64,000 nucleotides of DNA from RZYY01 sp036794825 (GTDB taxonomy: Bacteria > Bacteroidota > Bacteroidia > Bacteroidales > 4484-276): the NCBI GenBank assembly GCA_036794825.1, contig DAIRGA010000001.1:124001-188000 (forward strand), written 5' to 3'. Below, piece by piece: positions 1-8,536 of the stretch. The position numbers and the translations under genes are program-made. Under the pieces are notes generated by a model. It worked only from the letters and a program-made list of their open reading frames with translations, did not search any database and was not told where the DNA came from. How positions within the stretch are numbered: position 1 is the first letter of the stretch; every line of letters begins with the position of its first letter.

Positions 1-1
1 T

Positions 2-154
2 CATTTGTCAGCCAAAAAATTTTTTCCTTCGGGAATGCTTTTCCGGAATTCTGACGTTGCAATGGGCGCTGCGGAAAGTGATGAATACGCTGTTCTAAAA
101 ACTGATAGTGAGATGATTACCAGGATTGCTGAAAAAATCAGGAATGCCTTTTAA
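2..154 (+). CDS. C-terminal fragment of an unidentified protein
   Basis: The frame is open from the left edge and ends with TAA just before the acetyltransferase gene, giving about 50 residues. The stretch includes MGAAESDEYAVLKTDSEM and ends in a charged helix-like IAEKIRNAF tail. No family is recognisable from this tail alone. It lies 17 bases upstream of the acetyltransferase start on the same strand, so the two may be cotranscribed. Whether it is really coding is inferred only from the absence of stops and from ordinary codon use. Confidence 0.45.
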   Translation, partial: HLSAKKFFPSGMLFRNSDVAMGAAESDEYAVLKTDSEMITRIAEKIRNAF

Positions 155-171
155 TTCAAATTCTTTTACCG

Positions 172-687
172 ATGACAGCCACGATAAGATTTGCCGAGAT
201 CAACGACCTTCCCCGAGTTGTAGAGATTTACAACCAGGGAGTAGTCGCCGGGAATGCCAATGCTGATGATACTCCGGTTACAGTGGATCAACGGGTCAAT
301 TGGTTTCTCGACCACGATAACAACAGTTTTCCGGTTTACATCCTTGAACTGGATCAAAAAATCATTGGCTGGGGAACGCTGAGCAGCTACCGGAATGGCA
401 GGAATGGACTGCGCACCACGGCCGAGATAAGTTACTATATTGATTATGAATATCATGGTAAGGGGTATGGAAAATTGCTGATTTCACACATGATCACCGA
501 AACCAGACGGCTCGGAATTCAGCATCTCTTTGCCATAATGCTGGATATCAACCCGGTGAGCGAAGCAATTTTGAAGCAATTTGAATTCGAAAAATGGGGA
601 CATCTGCCAAAAATTGTCAACCTTCATGGTAAAATTTGTGGTCAATTGATTTATGGCAAAAATCTCAATGTCAGCTCAGCAACTTGA
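172..687 (+). CDS. GNAT N-acetyltransferase, phosphinothricin/methionine-sulfone acetyltransferase-like
   Basis: A 171-residue GNAT-fold protein. The N-terminal part (IRFAEINDLPRVVEIYNQGV) matches the opening of the Pat/Bar/YncA subgroup. The acetyl-CoA binding segment is visible around residues 95-105 as YHGKGYGKLL, the Q/R-x-x-G-x-G/A motif region. It is followed by the ISHMITETRRLGIQHLFAIM helix-strand and the NPVSEAILKQFEFEKWGHLP segment typical of this subgroup. Relatives acetylate small amino-acid-like amines such as methionine sulfone or phosphinothricin; the substrate here is unknown. The length is normal for a single-domain member. The start ATG is the first in frame. No resistance role can be inferred from sequence. 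Confidence 0.85.
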   Translation: MTATIRFAEINDLPRVVEIYNQGVVAGNANADDTPVTVDQRVNWFLDHDNNSFPVYILELDQKIIGWGTLSSYRNGRNGLRTTAEISYYIDYEYHGKGYGKLLISHMITETRRLGIQHLFAIMLDINPVSEAILKQFEFEKWGHLPKIVNLHGKICGQLIYGKNLNVSSAT

Positions 688-728
688 TTTTAGCCTAAAA
701 AATCTCTATGACGTCCTTTCAAATAATA

Positions 729-775
729 CCGACCTTACGGTTGGGTGAAAAACCAGGCTCACGGCTTTAGCCCCC
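729..775. repeat. Small intergenic palindromic element
   Basis: Two short inverted repeats lie back to back in the gap between the acetyltransferase and guanine deaminase genes: CCGACC/GGTTGG (729-734 and 739-744, one G-T pair) and GGCT/AGCC (756-759 and 769-772). The arrangement resembles small dispersed hairpin elements in Bacteroidota intergenic regions. No second copy is seen in this window, so the repeat nature is an inference. Confidence 0.3.
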
Positions 776-852
776 GAAGAATTTAAAGAAATCAAAGTCT
801 TTAAAATGAAATTTGCCGATAACCGTTACTTTTGGCTGCAATTAGAAATAAC

Positions 853-2178
853 ATGGTAAAAGGTTTCAGAGGAAGGCTTTTTGATTTCCGATCCGATTCC
901 GATATTTCCGATCTGGGAAATGGATTCCGTTTTTTTGAAGACGGGCTTCTTGTAGTGGAGAATGGAAAAGTGATTGCTGCCGGTGATTACACACAGATTA
1001 TCAAACAGATAAACCAGGAAATTGAGGTGGAATCCTTTGGGAAGAGTTTTATTTTTCCCGGTTTTGTTGATGCCCACGTTCATTCAGTGCAGACCAAAGC
1101 CATTTCTTCCCATGGCAACCAGCTGCTCGACTGGCTGGAAACCTACGTTTTTACAAACGAGAGTAAGTTTAGCGTGCCAGAATATGCTGACCATCATACC
1201 CGGTTCTTTTTCGATCAATTGCTGAAAAACGGAACCACCACGGCGGCAATATATCCCGCTGTGTTTGATGAGTCGGTGGATGCTGTTTTCAAAATTGCAC
1301 ACGAATTGAATATGCGGGTGATTGCCGGAAAGACCTGGATGGATCGTAACGCGCCACAAAATCTTATCGAAAAACCCCATCAATCCTATGAATCAACATC
1401 AATCCAAATTGAAAAATGGCATGAAAAAGGCCGCTCACACTATGCTATTACACCCCGCTACGCCATCACCTCTTCCTCGGAATCGCTCGAGTTGGCCGCT
1501 TCTCTTCTGAAAGAGCATCCCAGACTTTACGTCCAGACCCACATCTCGGAAAACAAGCAGGAAATAGAAGTGGTCAACAATCACTACAACCATCACAAAG
1601 GTTATCTCGATGTTTACGACAGTCATGGGCTTCTTACTCCCCGAACCCTTCTAGGTCATGGAATTTACCTCACCGACCCCGAGCTTCAACGGATTGCAGC
1701 AGCCGGAGCCGCCATAGTACACTGCCCCACCTCCAACCTTTTCCTGGGTAGCGGGCTTTTCGATTATCACAAGGTATTAAACCATAAAATTGCCCTCGCT
1801 ATTGGCAGCGATGTCGGTGGTGGCACAAGCTTTTCGATGCTCCGAAACCTGCATGATGCCTATAAAATCTCTGCTTTGAAAAACAATCTACGGGAAAACC
1901 ACAACGGTCATTTCACTACCCTGGATCCGCTTGAGGCCTTTTACCTGCTAACCCTTGGCGGAACAAGGTCACTTTCGCTCGATCAGTATATCGGGAACTT
2001 TGATAAAGGAAAAGAGGCTGATTTCGTGGTAATAGACCCGACCATGAGCCAACTTCTAAATTATCGTATCGAAGGAGCAGACTCACTGGAGGAAGTTTTG
2101 TTTGCTTTAATGATGATGGGAGATGAGCAGATTGTACAAGCTACTTTTGTTTTTGGGGAAAAGGTGGCCGGAAAATGA
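853..2178 (+). CDS. guaD: Guanine deaminase (amidohydrolase superfamily)
   Basis: A 441-residue metal-dependent hydrolase that converts guanine to xanthine plus ammonia in purine salvage and catabolism. Amidohydrolase landmarks are in order: PGFVDAHVHS (metal-binding His 75 and 77), the guanine-deaminase-type GKTWMDRNAP segment, QTHISEN (His 230), LLGHGIYL (His 269), VHCPTSNLFLGSG and GSDVGGGTSF (catalytic/metal Asp 320). These last two blocks are diagnostic of GuaD against other cytosine/adenosine deaminase-like hydrolases. The frame also extends to a TTG at 832, but the ATG at 853 is the better start. Length is normal for the family. It stands alone here, without other purine genes. Confidence 0.9.
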   Translation: MVKGFRGRLFDFRSDSDISDLGNGFRFFEDGLLVVENGKVIAAGDYTQIIKQINQEIEVESFGKSFIFPGFVDAHVHSVQTKAISSHGNQLLDWLETYVFTNESKFSVPEYADHHTRFFFDQLLKNGTTTAAIYPAVFDESVDAVFKIAHELNMRVIAGKTWMDRNAPQNLIEKPHQSYESTSIQIEKWHEKGRSHYAITPRYAITSSSESLELAASLLKEHPRLYVQTHISENKQEIEVVNNHYNHHKGYLDVYDSHGLLTPRTLLGHGIYLTDPELQRIAAAGAAIVHCPTSNLFLGSGLFDYHKVLNHKIALAIGSDVGGGTSFSMLRNLHDAYKISALKNNLRENHNGHFTTLDPLEAFYLLTLGGTRSLSLDQYIGNFDKGKEADFVVIDPTMSQLLNYRIEGADSLEEVLFALMMMGDEQIVQATFVFGEKVAGK

Positions 2179-2179
2179 T

Positions 2180-2804
2180 TTACCAGGAAAACCCAAATCT
2201 ATAATCCAGAAAATCAGCTACAAGACCATGTGATTTCAGGCTTATCCCAGTGGTCAGTTTTTTTGTGATGAGGAAGTCGAGAAAATAGCGCTGGTAAATA
2301 TCCGATGCCCCGCCGTAGTGATTGTAAACGTAAACGGCATAATGCTGCCGGAAAATGAATCTTCCCATAAGGAAATTATTTCCAACAAAAAATCCTGTCT
2401 TCCTAAATCCTGTGTTCTCAACATCCTACAAATTTTTTTCCTTTTTCCGCCCTGTCCAACCTCCCACTGAATGAATAACTTAATTTTTGCTGTACACCAA
2501 AGTATGGTTCAATTAGAAAGAGGGTGTTGAACCCTTATCCGAGGAATTCAGGACTGTCAGATTTCCACTAAGTTGCGTTGATACCCAGCCTGGGAAAGTA
2601 GAGGTATTGGTCGTGGACTTTTTTTGAAGTGTAATTCCAGCTTGCCTCCAGCCCCAGACCGAATGGGTAAGAATCTTTCACAGGGTATAGATCTTCGGAG
2701 TGAAGAATGAAAAAGCCATCATGAGACTTAACACCCAAAACCGGCCGGTAATGATCTTTTTCAAGCCTTTCAGCGCCGGTACTGGTATCGAAACAAGCAT
2801 TATC
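2180..2804 (-). pseudogene. Degenerate acyloxyacyl hydrolase / PagL-like lipid A deacylase
   Basis: Read on the minus strand, this non-coding gap holds two collinear pieces of one outer-membrane-type protein. The upstream piece (about 2800 down to 2420) contains YPFGLGLEASWNYTSKK, QYLYFPRLGINAT and LIEPYFGVQQKLSYSF, interrupted by TAG at 2568-2570 and a further TAA near 2544. The downstream piece (2425-2180), in a different frame, reads GFFVGNNFLMGRFIFRQHY and ends in LKSHGLVADFLDYRFGFSW. Alternating beta-strand residues and the final VADFLD-R-GFSW block match my memory of Bacteroidota acyloxyacyl hydrolase/PagL-family barrels. The segment joining the two pieces (probably with the catalytic region) is missing. 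The family call is inference; the decay is seen directly. Confidence 0.55.
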
Positions 2805-2922
2805 TTATAAAAGATCAAATATATGACCTTGAAAGATATCAAAATCATACCTTAGAATTAAGGTGAAAATTGCATGGCAGGTGAGGTTTTAGAAACTATG
2901 TCAAAGGGTCAGATGAATAGTC

Positions 2923-3651
2923 TCATTGTTGATCCTCGTCCACAAGAAGTTTAAACCCGCTTCCATGCACGTTAATTATTGATATGGAAGGATCGGAGGA
3001 GAGGTATTTTCTGAGCCTGGCAATGAAAACATCCATGCTCCGGCCAATGAAATAATTATGGTGTTTCCAGATTTGATTAGCCGCATCATCTCTCTTTACC
3101 ACATGATTTTTGTTTTCGTAAAGCATCTTTAGCAATTCAGCTTCCTTTCGGGTGAGATAGATTTTTTCGCCTTTCACCAGAATGGCAAGGTTTCCCATAT
3201 CAAACTCCACCGAACCAATCAATACTACCTGATTACCCATGACACTTGGCGCCGTTAGGTTGCTGCATCGCTTCAGCACGGCTTTTATCCTCAGGTTGAG
3301 CTCATCAGTGCTGAAAGGCTTGGTAATGTAATCATCACAGCCAACTTTGAATCCTTTCATCAGATCCTCCTGGAGAGATTTTGCCGTCAGAAAAACAATC
3401 GGAACCTCAGGATTAATCTCTCTTATCTCTCTGGCGAGGGTAAATCCATCCTTTTTGGGCATCATCACGTCGAGGATGCACAGATTAAAAAAGGTTTTCC
3501 TGTAAGCTTCCAGCGCTTCTTTCCCATCGCGGCAGAGTGTAGTGTGATAGCCTTTAATGGTGAGAAAGTCGGTTAATAATAGCCCCAGATTCAGATCATC
3601 TTCTGCAATCAGAATAGAGATGTTGCTTGTTTCCTCAGTAACTTTTTTCAT
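2923..3651 (-). CDS. rprY: OmpR/PhoB-family response regulator, RprY-like
   Basis: A 242-residue regulator. The receiver domain (about residues 12-130) has the acidic pair D18/D19, phospho-acceptor D61 in CILDVMMPKKDGF, the switch Thr in VFLTAKS and the conserved Lys 111 in YITKPFS. A winged-helix DNA-binding domain follows (about 145-238: LTRKEAELLKMLYENKN, GRSMDVFIARLRKYL, INVHGSGFKL). The MMPKKDGFTLA and DDYITKPFS wording is close to RprY of Bacteroides. The start overlaps the kinase stop by four bases (ATGA), so the pair is translationally coupled and surely forms one two-component system. Confidence 0.88.
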   Translation of the reverse strand: MKKVTEETSNISILIAEDDLNLGLLLTDFLTIKGYHTTLCRDGKEALEAYRKTFFNLCILDVMMPKKDGFTLAREIREINPEVPIVFLTAKSLQEDLMKGFKVGCDDYITKPFSTDELNLRIKAVLKRCSNLTAPSVMGNQVVLIGSVEFDMGNLAILVKGEKIYLTRKEAELLKMLYENKNHVVKRDDAANQIWKHHNYFIGRSMDVFIARLRKYLSSDPSISIINVHGSGFKLLVDEDQQ

Positions 3652-4946
3652 TTTTTCAGTTCATCAATTTTTTTGAATGGCATAAAAACCAAGAAAGAAC
3701 TCCCTTTCCCCGGAGCGCTTTTAACCTGGATGGTTCCGCCATGCGCCCCAACAATTCTTTTGACATAATAAAGCCCAATGCCAAAGCCTTTTACATCATG
3801 AATATCGCCGGTTGAAACACGGTGAAACTGCAGGAAGATTTTCTCAAGATTGTGCTGTTCTATGCCAATCCCCTTATCTTCAACGTAAATAGTTAGCCCG
3901 TCATTGCTACTGTGAGTCGAAACGGTGATTTCAAGCTTTTCCGGAGAGTATTTAATGGCGTTATCTATCAGATTTTGAATCACATTGGCAAAATGGTTGT
4001 TGTCGGCATAAATAATCATATTGGCCGCATTGAGCCTCGTTTGGATCATACCGCCCCTGTTTGCAATATTGATTTCGAATTTTCTGACAACATTCCTGAT
4101 GATATCGTGAGCGTTGATATTATCTAACTTCAGTTTAAAATCGCTGCGTTCGAGCCGGGCTACTGTAAGCACATTATCCACCTGATCGCGTAGCCGAATG
4201 TTTTCTTCGTGAATAATACCGGCATATTGCGTAATTTTTTCCGGTTGTTCTATAATGGTCGGGTTCATCAGCATTTCGCTGGCCACCGAAATGGTAGCTA
4301 TTGGCGTTTTGAGCTCGTGGGTCATATTATTTACAAAATCATGCTTCATTTCGGATAGTTTCTTCTGTTGAAATAAAATCGTGATGATGTACCAGAACCC
4401 AAAAATGATAATGAGAGTGAATATCACCGAGCTGATGATGTTGATCTGCAACTCATGGATAATGAACTGTTGCTGACGTGGAAACAGCACCGAAAGCATA
4501 AACTGATCTTCCTGAAAAACACATGAAATAGGCGCCTTGTGGGGCGAATTAAGAATTTCCTCATCCAGTCCGGTGCAGTTGCAAATCACAAACTCATTGG
4601 TTTCGATTTCAAAAATGGCATAATAGATCTTCTGATCAGCAAAGGAATTTCGGAACTCGTTCTGAATCATCGAGTCAATAATGGCAGGATCGAGGTGCTG
4701 AATGAAATACTTGTGCTCCGAAACCGATTCCTCCTCTTCTGAAATATCATATTGATGGTTGTGAAGGTTGCTTTGCAGAAGCATTATCTGGTTTACCACC
4801 CTCTTTAAACCCACCGCAAGATTCTGGTCAAGCAAGTCGGAACGAAGCTTCACAGATTTGGTAACCCAAATAGATTGTGTGACGATTACACCGAGCAACG
4901 CTATGGATGTGAGAAGGATAGCTATCGTTATTTTCCTTTTTTTCAT
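3648..4946 (-). CDS. rprX: Membrane sensor histidine kinase, RprX-like
   Basis: A 432-residue inner-membrane kinase that phosphorylates the overlapping response regulator. Two membrane segments (about 7-28 and 163-192) enclose a periplasmic sensor of roughly 130 residues, which includes the pair CNC and further cysteines at about 122, 124 and 142. The cytoplasmic part has the H-box NNMTHELKTPIATIS (His 210), an N-box (NVIQNLIDNAIKYS), and G-boxes VEDKGIGIE and GFGIGLYYVK. The sensory domain has no name I recognise. A divergent gene for a Cys-rich exported protein starts 144 bases upstream and shares the intergenic promoter region. Confidence 0.88.
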   Translation of the reverse strand: MKKRKITIAILLTSIALLGVIVTQSIWVTKSVKLRSDLLDQNLAVGLKRVVNQIMLLQSNLHNHQYDISEEEESVSEHKYFIQHLDPAIIDSMIQNEFRNSFADQKIYYAIFEIETNEFVICNCTGLDEEILNSPHKAPISCVFQEDQFMLSVLFPRQQQFIIHELQINIISSVIFTLIIIFGFWYIITILFQQKKLSEMKHDFVNNMTHELKTPIATISVASEMLMNPTIIEQPEKITQYAGIIHEENIRLRDQVDNVLTVARLERSDFKLKLDNINAHDIIRNVVRKFEINIANRGGMIQTRLNAANMIIYADNNHFANVIQNLIDNAIKYSPEKLEITVSTHSSNDGLTIYVEDKGIGIEQHNLEKIFLQFHRVSTGDIHDVKGFGIGLYYVKRIVGAHGGTIQVKSAPGKGSSFLVFMPFKKIDELKK

Positions 4947-5022
4947 AGATCAAAAGTATGGAGAATAGCGGGGAAAAGTCGTTTTTAACATTTCATTAAC
5001 AGTATTTAACAACCCGTTAACA

Positions 5023-5050
5023 TTTGCCCATAAACCGGAACTTATTTTTG
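5023..5050 (+). promoter_or_regulatory. Bacteroidota-type promoter for the Cys-rich protein gene
   Basis: TTTG at 5023-5026, 16 bases, then TATTTTTG (TAnnTTTG) at 5043-5050. It predicts a start near 5057 and a leader of about 33 bases before the ATG at 5090. The spacing is slightly shorter than the usual 18-20. Confidence 0.6.
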
Positions 5051-5089
5051 CAACGTAAAAATTATCAACAAAATTTAATCATTTAAATC

Positions 5090-5422
5090 ATGAAGAAAAT
5101 ATTATTAGTACTCAGTTTGGCTCTTTTCCTCGGAACAGCCTTTGTAACCGTTAGCAAAATCCAGCAGGTAAATGCAGCCACATCCGAGTTGGCATTTTTA
5201 AACGATGATGAACCAAAGAAGGAAGCATCAACAAAAGACGCGAAGGCAACAAAATCAGGTTGCTCATCAGCTGCAAGCTGTGACAAAACCAAATGCGCCA
5301 GCAAAGCCGATGCATCAAAAGATGGTTGCTGCAGCAAAACCAAAGCTTCTTCAGCCGATGCAGGTAAAGCAGCTTGCTGCAGTAAAGAAAAAGCAGTCGT
5401 AAACGATAGCGATAAAAAATAA
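5090..5422 (+). CDS. Exported Cys-rich small protein of unknown function
   Basis: A 110-residue protein with a clear signal peptide (MKKILLVLSLALFLGTAFVT, cleavage likely after VNA-A near residue 29). The mature part is only Lys, Asp, Ala, Ser and Cys rich, with seven cysteines at 58, 64, 69, 80, 81, 96 and 97. These fall into three loose units: GCSSAASCDKTKC, GCCSKTKA and ACCSKEKA. No fold is predictable; the paired cysteines suggest metal or thiol chemistry in the periplasm, but that is inference. It has its own promoter and a strong terminator, is monocistronic, and is divergent from the RprX/RprY-like system, which makes it a plausible target of that system. Confidence 0.75.
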   Translation: MKKILLVLSLALFLGTAFVTVSKIQQVNAATSELAFLNDDEPKKEASTKDAKATKSGCSSAASCDKTKCASKADASKDGCCSKTKASSADAGKAACCSKEKAVVNDSDKK

Positions 5423-5460
5423 GTTAGAGAGAGAGGTAATTTTTTCATTTCATTTTTTTG

Positions 5461-5488
5461 GCCCCGCCACCCGGCGGGGTTTTTTTTT
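5461..5488 (+). terminator. Rho-independent terminator after the Cys-rich gene
   Basis: The stem CCCCGCC / GGCGGGG (5462-5468 and 5473-5479) has a four-base loop and is followed by nine T. This is a textbook intrinsic terminator 38 bases past the stop codon. Confidence 0.92.
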
Positions 5489-5633
5489 GATACCGGTTTT
5501 TCGCGAAGGACATCCCATAAAGCTCAATATAATTTGCTGATAATCAACGTGAAGATGAATTTTTCGTCATCGGAGTTAACAACTATCTGTCGGATGTGTT
5601 TTATCGGATGTTTCCACTGTTTAATTCCTTCTT

Positions 5634-6293
5634 ATGGATTGTTTACATCAGAAAATTGATTTGTCGGTCATCAGAACCGACTATTTGCAAAAAACGCTGA
5701 ACGAAGACAGTGTAAGTCAAAATCCGATCATTCAGTTTCATCTTTGGCTGAGCGAAGCTATTAACGCTGACATCAACGAACCGACAGCCATGATACTGTC
5801 CACCGCCGGTAACAACAACCGCCCGTCAGCACGGGTCGTTTTGTTAAAAGAGGTGGACGAGTCAGGATTCACATTTTTCACAAATTACCTTAGCAGGAAA
5901 GGCAGGCAAATTGCTGAAAATCATTATGTAGCGCTCACTTTTTTCTGGAAAGAACTCGAACGCCAGGTTAGGATTGAAGGGGAAGCTGAGCGAATTGACC
6001 CAAAGGAGTCGGATGATTATTTTCATTCCCGGCCTTACGAAAGTCGCTTAAGCGCCGCAGCATCGCCGCAAAGCGAAAAAATTTCGGGTCGGGATTACCT
6101 CGAAAAACTAATAGAGAACCTTCGGGAGAAATTTTCTGAAGCCCACCTTCCTCGCCCCGAAAACTGGGGAGGTTACCGTGTAAAACCCTGCTTGATAGAA
6201 TTTTGGCAAGGCAGAAACAACAGGCTGCACGACAGGGTGGTTTACGAACTTCAATCGGAAGGCGGTTGGCAAATCAATAGACTGGCTCCATAA
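5634..6293 (+). CDS. pdxH: Pyridoxamine 5'-phosphate oxidase
   Basis: A 219-residue FMN-dependent oxidase that makes pyridoxal 5'-phosphate from the pyridoxine or pyridoxamine phosphates in vitamin B6 synthesis and salvage. Recognisable blocks: RPSARVVLLKEVDESGF (FMN/substrate binding), FFTNYLSRKGRQI, ALTFFWKELERQVRIEG, YFHSRPYESRLSAAASPQS, and the C-terminal dimerisation signature PCLIEFWQGRNNRLHDR, ending INRLAP. Length and motif order are full. It is followed after 129 bases by the U32-family gene with its own probable promoter, so it is probably a separate unit. Confidence 0.96.
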   Translation: MDCLHQKIDLSVIRTDYLQKTLNEDSVSQNPIIQFHLWLSEAINADINEPTAMILSTAGNNNRPSARVVLLKEVDESGFTFFTNYLSRKGRQIAENHYVALTFFWKELERQVRIEGEAERIDPKESDDYFHSRPYESRLSAAASPQSEKISGRDYLEKLIENLREKFSEAHLPRPENWGGYRVKPCLIEFWQGRNNRLHDRVVYELQSEGGWQINRLAP

Positions 6294-6396
6294 ATCAGTA
6301 AAAATTCAAATGCCCTGAGAATGGAGTATGTGGTTTATCAAGCCCGACTATAGCGATCAAGAGTGCTTCATTATAGGATAATTCCGGATTTCAAAG

Positions 6397-6404
6397 TATT
6401 TTTG
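6397..6404 (+). promoter_or_regulatory. Promoter -7 element (TAnnTTTG) for the U32 gene
   Basis: TATTTTTG at 6397-6404 lies 18 bases before the ATG at 6423. The longer open frame from a GTG at 6363 would start upstream of this element, which is why I use the ATG. No clear TTTG -33 box is seen. Confidence 0.45.
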
Positions 6405-6422
6405 GCCAATAATTTTAGCTCA

Positions 6423-7676
6423 ATGACAGCGAAGGATATAGAAATAATGGCGCCGGTGGGTTCGTACGAATCGCTGATGGCTGCAATACAAGGAGGCGCC
6501 AACTCGGTTTATTTTGGAGTGGGTAAGCTAAATATGCGCTCAAGGTCTTCTCAGAACTTTACCATCGAAGACCTGGAGAAAATTTCAGCTATTTGCCATC
6601 AGCACAATCTTAAGTCCTACATCACGCTTAATACCATCATTTATGACAAGGAGCTCGAGGAGATGAAGGAAGTGGTGAATGCTGCCAAAAAAAACAACAT
6701 CAGCGCCATCATAGCTTCTGACCTTTCGGTGATACAATACGCACGTTCACAGGGTGTTGAGGTGCATATGTCAACTCAAACAAACATTACCAACCTGGAA
6801 GCTGTTAAGTTCTGGTCATATTTTGCCGATGTGATGGTTACGGCCAGAGAGCTTACTCTTAAGGATGTCGCATCAATAACCCGGAAAATAGAGGAAGAGC
6901 AGATCAAAGGCCCATCGGGTAATCTGGTGCAGATCGAGATATTTGTACACGGCGCCCTTTGTATGGCAGTTTCGGGGAAATGTTATCTGAGCCTCGACAA
7001 CATGAACTCCTCAGCCAATCGAGGCGCCTGCCTTCAGCTATGCCGCCGTGGTTATAAAGTTACCGATCTTGACAGCGAAATCGAGCTGGAAATTGATAAT
7101 GAGTATATTATGTCACCAAAAGACCTTAAGACCATTCATTTTCTGGATCAGATACTTAATGCCGGCGTGAAAGTACTCAAGATTGAAGGCCGTGGACGGT
7201 CGGCAGATTATGTGAAAGTAGTTAGCCGTTGTTATCGTGAAGCCGCAGATGCTTATTTTGTCGGTAACTTTACCCCACATAACATCGAAAAATGGGAAAA
7301 CCAGCTTGCAACAGTTTACAACCGGGGATTTTGGGATGGATATTATCTGGGTCAGAAACTTGGCGAATGGACCCCGCAATACGGTTCGATGGCCACCCGG
7401 CGAAAAATCTACATTGGAAAAGTGACCAACTATTTCAGCCAAATAGGAGTGGCAGAGATCAAAATTGAAACGCACGACCTGGCGGTGAATGACGAAATTC
7501 AAATCACCGGACCTACCACTGGCGTTCTGGAGATTAAGATTTCAGATGTCCGGGTAGGGGATAATTCCGTCGAAAAAGCGGTTAAAGGCGATTTTTGTTC
7601 CATCGCTACAAACGGGCTGGTGCGCCGCATGGATAAGGTTTATAAAGTGGTGGATGCCGAACCGGAAAATGATTAG
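6423..7676 (+). CDS. U32 peptidase-family protein, TrhP/YegQ-like tRNA hydroxylation protein
   Basis: A 417-residue member of family U32. It begins MAPVGSYESLMAAIQGGANSV-like, the TIM-barrel opening typical of YegQ/TrhP. It carries the four-cysteine iron-sulfur set ALCMAVSGKC and GACLQLC (Cys 180, 187, 203, 207). Characterised relatives (TrhP, RlhA, UbiU/V) are not proteases: they hydroxylate RNA bases or ubiquinone precursors using prephenate or an Fe-S cluster. The C-terminal beta domain (about 330-417) fits the TrhP group, so 5-hydroxyuridine formation at the wobble position of tRNA is the best guess. Three bases separate it from the downstream phosphatase gene, indicating cotranscription. 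Confidence 0.85.
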   Translation: MTAKDIEIMAPVGSYESLMAAIQGGANSVYFGVGKLNMRSRSSQNFTIEDLEKISAICHQHNLKSYITLNTIIYDKELEEMKEVVNAAKKNNISAIIASDLSVIQYARSQGVEVHMSTQTNITNLEAVKFWSYFADVMVTARELTLKDVASITRKIEEEQIKGPSGNLVQIEIFVHGALCMAVSGKCYLSLDNMNSSANRGACLQLCRRGYKVTDLDSEIELEIDNEYIMSPKDLKTIHFLDQILNAGVKVLKIEGRGRSADYVKVVSRCYREAADAYFVGNFTPHNIEKWENQLATVYNRGFWDGYYLGQKLGEWTPQYGSMATRRKIYIGKVTNYFSQIGVAEIKIETHDLAVNDEIQITGPTTGVLEIKISDVRVGDNSVEKAVKGDFCSIATNGLVRRMDKVYKVVDAEPEND

Positions 7677-7679
7677 CAG

Positions 7680-8525
7680 ATGAAATTGTTCAATTTTCAC
7701 ACCCATTGCCATTATTGCGATGGCTCCTCAGCCCCGGTGGATTATGTTGAAGAGGCCATCCGCCAGGAATTTGAAGCTCTTGGCTTCTCCAGCCACTCGC
7801 CTTTGCCATTCGGTAATAAATTTGCTCTGCAGGGAGATGAAAAACTCCTGACATACGCAGATGAAATCCGGCAACTAAAAATCACATTTCAGGATCAGGT
7901 CAGCTTGTATCTCGGTCTTGAACTCGATTTTGTTCCGGGGATTACTAAACCGTTCGAATACTTCAGAAGCCTCGTTGGTCTTGATTATACAATTGGAGGG
8001 ATTCATCTCATAAAAAAACCAGACCAGGATGAGCTGTGGTTTATTGACGGACCTTTGCAACAAACCTATGACGAGGGAATGAATTTGTTGTTCGGTGACG
8101 ATGTGCGTGCAGCAATTACTACCTACTGGCAGCAGATGAGGGAGATGATTTCTTCCCAAAAACCTAATGTTGTGGCCCATCTTGATAAAATCAAAATGCA
8201 CAACAAAAACCGCTATTTCAATGAAGATGAAACCTGGTATGTTGATCAGACGGACCTGACCCTCGAATTGATAAAAAAAACCGGAACCATCGTTGAGGTG
8301 AATACCCGTGGGATTTACAAAGGCCGGTCTGAGGAGCTATTTCCAGGTATTACAATCCTGAAGAAGATTCATCAACTCGGCATTCCTGTAACGATCAGCG
8401 CAGATGCTCACCGGCCGGAAGAGCTTTCAGCTTACTTTGAACAGGCATTTCTTATTCTGAAGAGCATTGGTTTCGACAGGCTGATGTTTCTCACCAGCGA
8501 GGGTTGGATTGAGCGACCCTTTTAA
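7680..8525 (+). CDS. hisK: PHP-domain histidinol-phosphatase
   Basis: A 281-residue polymerase-and-histidinol-phosphatase (PHP) fold enzyme. Metal-binding signatures: FNFHTHCHYCDG at the N terminus, GFSSHSPLPF, LELDFVPG, the central VVAHLDKIK and the C-terminal ISADAHRPE. The group hydrolyses L-histidinol phosphate in histidine synthesis (HisJ/HisK type), unrelated to HisB-type phosphatases. No other his genes are nearby, and the gene follows the U32 protein by three bases, so it may serve a different small phosphate ester. The family is certain, the substrate is not. Confidence 0.85.
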   Translation: MKLFNFHTHCHYCDGSSAPVDYVEEAIRQEFEALGFSSHSPLPFGNKFALQGDEKLLTYADEIRQLKITFQDQVSLYLGLELDFVPGITKPFEYFRSLVGLDYTIGGIHLIKKPDQDELWFIDGPLQQTYDEGMNLLFGDDVRAAITTYWQQMREMISSQKPNVVAHLDKIKMHNKNRYFNEDETWYVDQTDLTLELIKKTGTIVEVNTRGIYKGRSEELFPGITILKKIHQLGIPVTISADAHRPEELSAYFEQAFLILKSIGFDRLMFLTSEGWIERPF

Positions 8526-8536
8526 ATTTCTCTTCA

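Noticed and set aside
2849..2864. Inverted repeat ACCTTA-GAAT-TAAGGT as a third NarL-type dyad
   Set aside because: Same geometry and the same GAAT spacer as the dyad at 15384, but the half-sites differ (CCTTA, not ACCTA) and point the other way, and no TAnnTTTG element lies 47 bases away.
4951..4958. TACTTTTG on the minus strand as promoter of the RprX-like kinase
   Set aside because: It is only a few bases upstream of the ATG, which would make the transcript leaderless; no alternative start exists, so I left it unassigned.
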